NCBI GenBank assembly: GCA_024279745.1
Contig: JAJRRE010000189.1
Span: 1-10,343 of the forward strand
Origin: Alphaproteobacteria bacterium
GTDB lineage: Bacteria > Pseudomonadota > Alphaproteobacteria > Rhizobiales > Hyphomicrobiaceae
Direction: 5' to 3'
DNA: 10,343 nt
Shown here: one piece after another, positions 6,062-10,343 of the stretch
How the letters are laid out: every line of letters begins with the position of its first letter
How positions within the stretch are numbered: the stretch's first letter is position 1
Program-made: the position numbers and the translations under genes
The notes under the pieces: model-generated
Told to the model about the DNA's origin: nothing
Database searches by the model: none
What the model saw: the letters and a program-made list of their open reading frames with translations, nothing else

Positions 6062-6089
6062 TTGAACTCTCCAAATTGGTCGGTATAAG
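6062..6089 (+). promoter_or_regulatory. Probable cas9 promoter
   Basis: TTGAAC (6062-6067) and TATAAG (6084-6089) are 16 bases apart, 4/6 and 5/6 matches to sigma-70 boxes, with initiation expected near 6096. That leaves an untranslated leader of about 170 bases. A second possible -10, TATACT (6010-6015), has no convincing -35. The candidate protospacer and its G run (6036-6050) lie just upstream of the -35 box, in the position of an UP element. Confidence 0.5.
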
Positions 6090-6194
6090 AATAATTGTAT
6101 CTCGTAGTGATGGGGCTTGGGGGTCCAAACCTCACGGAGCAGATCGTTTTTTGCTTTCAGCTTTCCAGAGCAGACCCATTATAACTGCGTACCA

Positions 6195-6260
6195 GCCGCA
6201 GGTCCAGTGCTTCCCCCCCCCCGTTGGGCGCTGCGGCACTCCCTTTGAATGTGTAGGAGC
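6195..6260 (+). promoter_or_regulatory. cas9 leader: hairpin with C10 tract, and strong SD that sets a TTG start
   Basis: GCCGCAG (6195-6201) and CTGCGGC (6231-6237) form a 7-bp stem whose loop carries a run of ten C (6213-6222). AGGAG at 6255-6259 lies six bases before the TTG at 6266. An in-frame TAG at 6254-6256 excludes longer readings. CTCCCT (6239-6244) could pair with AGGAG and limit access to the ribosome binding site. The regulatory role is inference. Confidence 0.45.
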
Positions 6261-6265
6261 GTACA

Positions 6266-9200
6266 TTGACCTGGCGACTTGGGATTGATTTAGGCACAAA
6301 TTCGTTAGGCTGGGCAGCGCTGGAACTCGGCCGATCTGAAAGCGCTTATGCACCAATTGGCGTAAAAGACTGCGGCGTTCGAATATTCTCCGACGGCCGA
6401 AACGCTAAAGACAAACAATCAAATGCCGTGCAACGTCGGGAGCCGCGCGGCGCGCGCAAAAATCGCGACCGGTACAAGCGCCGGCGCACTCGTCTTATGC
6501 GGCAGTTGATCGAATTTGGCCTCATGCCCGCCGATCCCGCCGCACGTAAGTTCCTCGAAGGCGGCAAAGGCGTATCCCAGATTGACACCGACCCTTGGAT
6601 ATTGCGTGCCCGCGCCCTTGATGAGGAGATCACGCTCCACCAATTGGGCCGCGCGATATTCCATCTCCATCAGCGCCGTGGGTTCAAGTCCAATCGCAAA
6701 ACGGATCGGGCCGATGGCAACGAAAGTGGCAAAGTGCATGACGCCACCAAACGGACGCTAGAAAGACTGAAAGAGAAGGATGCACAAACACTAGGCCAGT
6801 TATTTGGCCGCCCGCGTCTGGAAACTTATCGGCGCAATCAATCGGCCACCAAAGGAAACCGCGATGCGCAGCCATTAGCCCGCGTGCGCAAATCGGGCGA
6901 AGGCGCCAAATGGCAATATGACTATTATCCGACCCGCGCGCTGATCCTCGACGAATTGGGTAAAATCTGGAAGGCCCAGAAGCAATATCATCCGCGCGCG
7001 CTGAATGATGCCGCCTATGAGCGTCTGCGCGACACGATCGAATCGCAACATCCGCTTAAGTCACCGCCAGTTGGCAAATGTACACTCATTCCCGAGAAAC
7101 CCCGCGCTGCCAAGGCCCTGCCGTCAACACAGCGCGCGCGCATATTTCAAGAAGTGAATGCGCTAAAATATGGCCCAACGGGTCAAACGAAAATTGTATT
7201 GTCAACGCGGCAGCGCGATCTCATTGCCCAAAAACTGCTGCGCCCGACAAGTAAAACTGCCAAAGTAACTTTTGATCAAATCAGACGACTGCCCAAACTT
7301 GACATTCATGACCCGTTCAACACCGAAAGCAAAAAGCGCTCATTTCTGAAAGGCGATGAAACCGCTGCCCAGATGATGCAGAAGGAACGATGGGGGACGT
7401 CCTGGTTTGAACTTGATCTTGCGACGCAAGACGAGATCGTTACCCAGCTTATTGATGAAGAAGACGAAGACACACTTGTTGCCTATCTCATGCAGACCCA
7501 CGGCCTGGACAATGAGCGCGCCTTCAATGTCGCCGATTGTCCGCTCGTCTCCGGTTATGGTAGTCTGAGCAAACTTGCACTGGGCAAAATCCTGCCGCCG
7601 CTTGAAGCCGGTGTTACCGTTTATTCTGATGCCGTTAAGCAAGCCGGTCTTGGTAGCCACACACCGCACGGCACCGGCGAGATATTTGACGAGGCTCTAC
7701 CCTATTATGGGCGCATTCTGGATCGCTCTGTCGCCTTTGGCTCGGGTGAACCAAAACATCCAGATGAAAGGCGCTATGGCAAACTCGCTAATCCAACCGT
7801 GCATGTGGCGCTCAACCAAATCCGTGCCGTCATTAACGACTTGCTAAAGCGTTTTGGCCCGCCCGCCGAGATTGTGATTGAACTGGCGCGCGATTTACCG
7901 CTCTCGGCGCAAGGTAAAAAGGACCTTGAAAAACGCCAGAGCGACAATCAGGACGCCAATGACCAGCGGCGCCTGCGGCTTGCCGATGAATTCAAAGGGC
8001 AGCGAGACAATTATGAAAATCGGATGCGTCTGCGGCTCTATGAGGAATTAGAAGCCCTGGGCAAATGCTGCATATATACCGGCGAACATATCGGCGCGCA
8101 TAATCTCTTTTCCGATGAAGTAGAAATTGAACATATTCTGCCGTTCTCGGACACGTTCGACGACAGCTTTTCCAACAAGGTTTTGTCCTTGCGCCGCGCA
8201 AATCGGGACAAGGGCAACAAGACACCCCATGCAGCATTTAGCGCCTCACCTCCAGGCTATGACTGGGAGGAGATCGCGAGGCGCGCCGACGCGTTGCCCG
8301 CCAGTAAACGCTGGCGCTTCGGGCCCGATGCCATGGAGCGCTATGAGCAAGACGGTGACTTTCTCGCCCGCCAGCTCACCGACACCCAGTATATTTCCCG
8401 GCTTGCTAAAGGTTATCTTGAGGCCATATATGGCGGGCAGGGTTACAAGGGCGCGAAGAACAATGTCTGGGTCATTCCCGGCCGCCTGACCTCCGATCTG
8501 CGCTGGCAGTGGGGGCTGGACAGCGTGTTGCGCGGCCACAATGAAGAAGCGTCCGAAGCCCAAAAGAAAAACCGCAATGATCATCGCCACCATGCCATAG
8601 ATGCCATCGTCGTCGCCTGTACAGATCGCGGCTTACTCAAGAAGGCTGCCGATCAGGCAAAGCAAAACGAAGATGCTTTCAGCGAGCGATTGCTTGCCGG
8701 CATTGAAAAGCCCTGGGACAACTTCCGCACCGATGTTGAAACCGCCGTCAGGGCAATCATTGTCAGTCACAAGCCCGACCACGGGATTGAAGCGGCAATG
8801 CACAACGACACAGCCTATGGCATCCCCAAAGGAGCCGACGGTGAGCCCAATAAAAAGGGCGTTCGTACCGTCGTCTTACGCAAACCGCTGGACAGCGACA
8901 GTTTTAAGAAATCGGAAGACCTTGAAAAGATCCGCGATGAAATTATCCGACTTGAATTGAAAGAAGCGACCTTCGGCCTGTCCGGGGCAGATTTCAAACA
9001 GGCTTTAAAAGATGCAGGCAGTGCAATGAAGCCGCGGGTCTATAAAGTCAGGATCGAAGAAAAACTGAATGTCATTCCGATGAAGAACGCGGCAGGGAAG
9101 GTCTACAAAGCCTATAAGGGGGACGGCAATTATTGCTACGATATCTGGCTGAATGATAAGGGCAAATGGACCGGCGAGGTCATCTCCACTTATCGAGCTT

Positions 9201-9523
9201 ATCAACTTGCTCGCAAGAACAAAAAATGGTGGCAAAACCTGGTTGGCCGCGACGGCCAGAAATTGCTCATGCGTCTGCGCAAAAATGACTTCCTGCAAAT
9301 AGATTACGATGGACGTCGGCTGTCGGTCGTGGTCAATCAAGTAACCCCCGGTAAGGTAATTATGTCGGAGCACCTCGAAGCCAACGTCGATGCGCGCACA
9401 CGCAAAAAAAATGACGGCAACGATCCCCTCAAATATATAATTAAATCCCCAGGCTCCCTGCAACAAGCCAATGCCAAGCGCGTAACCGTCAGCCCGTCAG
9501 GAGTGGTCAAAATTTACCAATAA
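6266..9523 (+). CDS. cas9: CRISPR-associated endonuclease Cas9, type II-C
   Basis: An RNA-guided DNA endonuclease of 1085 residues, the compact size of type II-C. RuvC-I is GIDLGTNSLGWA with Asp8. The arginine-rich bridge helix spans about 56-81 (RREPRGARKNRDRYKRRRTR). RuvC-II is IVIELARD with Glu539. The HNH domain starts near 599 (GKCCIYTGE) and has VEIEHILPFS with His623, then Asn637 and the catalytic-position Asn646. RuvC-III is HRHHAIDAIVVA with His776 and Asp779. The C-terminus (VYKAYKGDGNYCYDIWLND) is the II-C wedge/PAM-interacting type. All nuclease residues are present except that Glu622 replaces the usual Asp before His623, a conservative change. Translation starts at TTG because a TAG lies four codons upstream and AGGAG is at ideal spacing. 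The protein should be an active nuclease. It is followed after 33 bases by the cas1 remnant, as in a cas9-cas1-cas2 operon. Confidence 0.96.
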   Translation: MTWRLGIDLGTNSLGWAALELGRSESAYAPIGVKDCGVRIFSDGRNAKDKQSNAVQRREPRGARKNRDRYKRRRTRLMRQLIEFGLMPADPAARKFLEGGKGVSQIDTDPWILRARALDEEITLHQLGRAIFHLHQRRGFKSNRKTDRADGNESGKVHDATKRTLERLKEKDAQTLGQLFGRPRLETYRRNQSATKGNRDAQPLARVRKSGEGAKWQYDYYPTRALILDELGKIWKAQKQYHPRALNDAAYERLRDTIESQHPLKSPPVGKCTLIPEKPRAAKALPSTQRARIFQEVNALKYGPTGQTKIVLSTRQRDLIAQKLLRPTSKTAKVTFDQIRRLPKLDIHDPFNTESKKRSFLKGDETAAQMMQKERWGTSWFELDLATQDEIVTQLIDEEDEDTLVAYLMQTHGLDNERAFNVADCPLVSGYGSLSKLALGKILPPLEAGVTVYSDAVKQAGLGSHTPHGTGEIFDEALPYYGRILDRSVAFGSGEPKHPDERRYGKLANPTVHVALNQIRAVINDLLKRFGPPAEIVIELARDLPLSAQGKKDLEKRQSDNQDANDQRRLRLADEFKGQRDNYENRMRLRLYEELEALGKCCIYTGEHIGAHNLFSDEVEIEHILPFSDTFDDSFSNKVLSLRRANRDKGNKTPHAAFSASPPGYDWEEIARRADALPASKRWRFGPDAMERYEQDGDFLARQLTDTQYISRLAKGYLEAIYGGQGYKGAKNNVWVIPGRLTSDLRWQWGLDSVLRGHNEEASEAQKKNRNDHRHHAIDAIVVACTDRGLLKKAADQAKQNEDAFSERLLAGIEKPWDNFRTDVETAVRAIIVSHKPDHGIEAAMHNDTAYGIPKGADGEPNKKGVRTVVLRKPLDSDSFKKSEDLEKIRDEIIRLELKEATFGLSGADFKQALKDAGSAMKPRVYKVRIEEKLNVIPMKNAAGKVYKAYKGDGNYCYDIWLNDKGKWTGEVISTYRAYQLARKNKKWWQNLVGRDGQKLLMRLRKNDFLQIDYDGRRLSVVVNQVTPGKVIMSEHLEANVDARTRKKNDGNDPLKYIIKSPGSLQQANAKRVTVSPSGVVKIYQ

Positions 9524-9556
9524 TCGCAGACGATATGGCGCATCAGGACAATTGGG

Positions 9557-9826
9557 ATGATAGTAGTTTTTCCAATCTCCAATTTTCACCTGACCCTATG
9601 GGGCGGCATGCAAAATCGTATCGTCGAAATATCATCTGACGGGGCTTATCTCAGCGTTTCACGAGGATTTCTCAGCGTTAAAATCGACAGCGAAATCGTC
9701 GGCAAAATTGCCATCGATGACATGGCGGCGCTCATTATTCGAGGTCACGGCGCCAGCCTGTCAGTTAATATCTGTGCCAGATTATCTAAAGCAATTTCGC
9801 AATTTTCTGCTCGACCATGCGTTTGA
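9557..9826 (+). pseudogene. cas1: cas1 remnant: N-terminal fragment only
   Basis: From ATG 9557 (AGGA eight bases upstream; ATG 9608 is another possible start) the frame reads RIVEISSDGAYLSVSRGFLSVKID...GKIAIDDMAALIIRGHG followed by SLSVNICARLS, the N-terminal beta-rich domain of type II Cas1 integrase. Homology ends at about 9775-9790, after some 60-75 residues of a protein normally near 300. The frame then runs into out-of-frame cas2 sequence and stops at 9824-9826. The entire catalytic alpha-helical domain with its metal-binding Glu, His and Asp is missing, so no integrase can be made. Position after cas9 is the normal one for II-C. This could be a real deletion or, less likely, an assembly artefact. 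Confidence 0.85.
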
Positions 9827-10034
9827 GATGGCGCAGTATTCAGTCTATGTGCGCCATACAAATGGCAAGGATGCCGTGCAATCTCTTCTCACCAAAATCG
9901 AAAAAGCTGTGCCGCCCGAGGGCAAAGTGGACATCTTGCAGTTTACCGACAAGCAATACGAGAATATAGTCTGTTTAAGAGGCGCCCGGCGCGGTGCCCG
10001 GCCCAAAAATCCAGCTCAATTGGTGATGTTTTGA
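9780..10034 (+). pseudogene. cas2: cas2 remnant: C-terminal three quarters, start lost
   Basis: In the frame +1 relative to cas1, homology to type II Cas2 starts at about FRNFLLDHAFEMAQYSVYVR (from 9795) and runs through KIEKAVPPEGKVDILQFTDK, YENIVCLRG and the terminal PKNPAQLVMF, ending at TGA 10032-10034. Cas2 is about 100-110 residues; the first 25 or so, with the start codon and the first beta strand carrying the conserved Asp, are absent. Upstream in-frame codons (from an ATG at 9708) are out-of-frame cas1 sequence, so a chimeric product would be meaningless at its N-terminus. Cas2 normally bridges two Cas1 dimers in the adaptation complex; here neither partner is intact. The remnant retains good coding sense with no internal stop, suggesting a recent deletion. 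Confidence 0.85.
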
Positions 10035-10086
10035 TGAAAACCGAATGTTTTAAGCGTTTGAACTGCCATAAAACATCCGGTTTTCA
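10035..10086. terminator. Large hairpin between cas2 remnant and array, likely bidirectional terminator
   Basis: Arms 10035-10051 (TGAAAACCGAATGTTTT) and 10070-10086 (AAAACATCCGGTTTTCA) pair over 17 positions with a single mismatch, A-C on the plus strand and a tolerated G-U on the minus strand. The better minus-strand fold and the A/T-rich arm ends suit termination of array transcripts moving leftward; it starts one base after the cas2 stop and could also end the cas operon. Confidence 0.55.
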
Positions 10087-10105
10087 AAGTGTTGGGTCGC
10101 GATAG

Positions 10106-10343
10106 GTTGTAGCACTCTGGAAAAGTCGAGCCAACCGCAACTGAACGCGCTGGATGGTCTGTGAAAGCTGAGTTGTAGCACTCTGGAAAAGTCGAGCCAA
10201 CCGCAACCGGTGGGGGTAGGAGGCAAAGAAGAATGACGTTGTAGCACTCTGGAAAAGTCGAGCCAACCGCAACGCAATCGCACTAGAGTCGTAATGTTTG
10301 TGCGTTGTAGCACTCTGGAAAAGTCGAGCCAACCGCAACCGTA
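10106..10343 (-). CRISPR. Type II-C CRISPR array, four repeats visible, continues beyond the window
   Basis: Four identical 36-bp repeats at 10106-10141, 10172-10207, 10238-10273 and 10304-10339. On the plus strand each begins GTTGTAGCACTCTGG and ends GAGCCAACCGCAAC. The three complete spacers are all 30 bp (10142-10171, 10208-10237, 10274-10303) and mutually unrelated; a fourth begins at 10340. crRNA sense is taken as the minus strand (spacer followed by GTTGCGGTTGGC...) because the tracrRNA fits this. The leader should then be at the far end, outside the window, as is usual when II-C arrays are transcribed toward the cas genes. No repeat has decayed. In crRNA sense each repeat ends TGCTACAAC, close to the extended -10 found at the same place in Neisseria II-C repeats. 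Confidence 0.97.

Noticed and set aside
6157..6170. Nine-base similarity of spacer 1 (crRNA sense TCAGCTTTC) to the cas9 leader, and TTTCCAGAG shared with the repeat core
   Set aside because: The spacer match is at the PAM-distal end and stops after nine bases; the repeat match is about 14 of 20. Both are near chance level.
6076..6288. A 70-codon upstream frame running through the C10 tract into cas9
   Set aside because: There is no SD or recognisable protein. An in-frame TAG at 6254 prevents fusion to Cas9 by slippage.
10050..10338. Two minus-strand frames with repeated RLARLFQSATT / CGWLDFSRVLQ units
   Set aside because: They are translations of the CRISPR repeats (66-bp period), not genes.

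Overview
The window looks chromosomal and alphaproteobacterial. This is inferred from protein families: a ketoacyl synthase of the type linked to lipid A very-long-chain acyl synthesis, an ELM1/DUF1022 protein, a SIMPL-domain protein and a type II-C Cas9 with a tracrRNA of the Parvibaculum type. Genus cannot be named from sequence alone.

Left part (1-4266), ordinary core genes: a FabF-like synthase (159-1406, +), a cyclophilin-like-fold protein (1459-1947, +), a convergent ELM1-family gene (2008-3084, -), a CAT-anticodon tRNA just upstream of it (3152-3228, -), and an exported SIMPL-domain protein (3475-4266, +). Middle part (4267-5749): a gene-poor stretch, then two overlapping unrecognised genes (4626-5192 and 5189-5749, +). 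The second ends in a cysteine motif reminiscent of phage and island proteins, so this may be a small accessory segment.

Right part (about 5813-10343): a type II-C CRISPR-Cas locus. A tracrRNA is encoded on the minus strand, divergent from cas9 (TTG start, 6266-9523, +). Downstream of cas9 the adaptation genes are wrecked: the first part of cas1 is joined out of frame to the last three quarters of cas2, as if one internal deletion removed what lay between. A large hairpin follows, then a CRISPR array with four identical 36-bp repeats and 30-bp spacers, running off the window. The system should be able to interfere with the spacers it has but not acquire new ones by itself.

The most interesting signal lies between tracrRNA and cas9. 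Directly upstream of the tracrRNA anti-repeat, on the same strand, is a degenerate CRISPR repeat that can fold back on the anti-repeat, as in a single-guide RNA. The ten bases immediately 5' of it (CAATGTCTTA, the would-be guide seed) recur exactly once more as a protospacer-like site at 6036-6045, followed by GGGGG, between the tracrRNA and the probable cas9 promoter. This is the layout expected of a natural single-guide RNA (long-form tracrRNA) that directs Cas9 to repress its own locus, known from S. pyogenes type II-A and here suggested for a II-C system that can no longer adapt.
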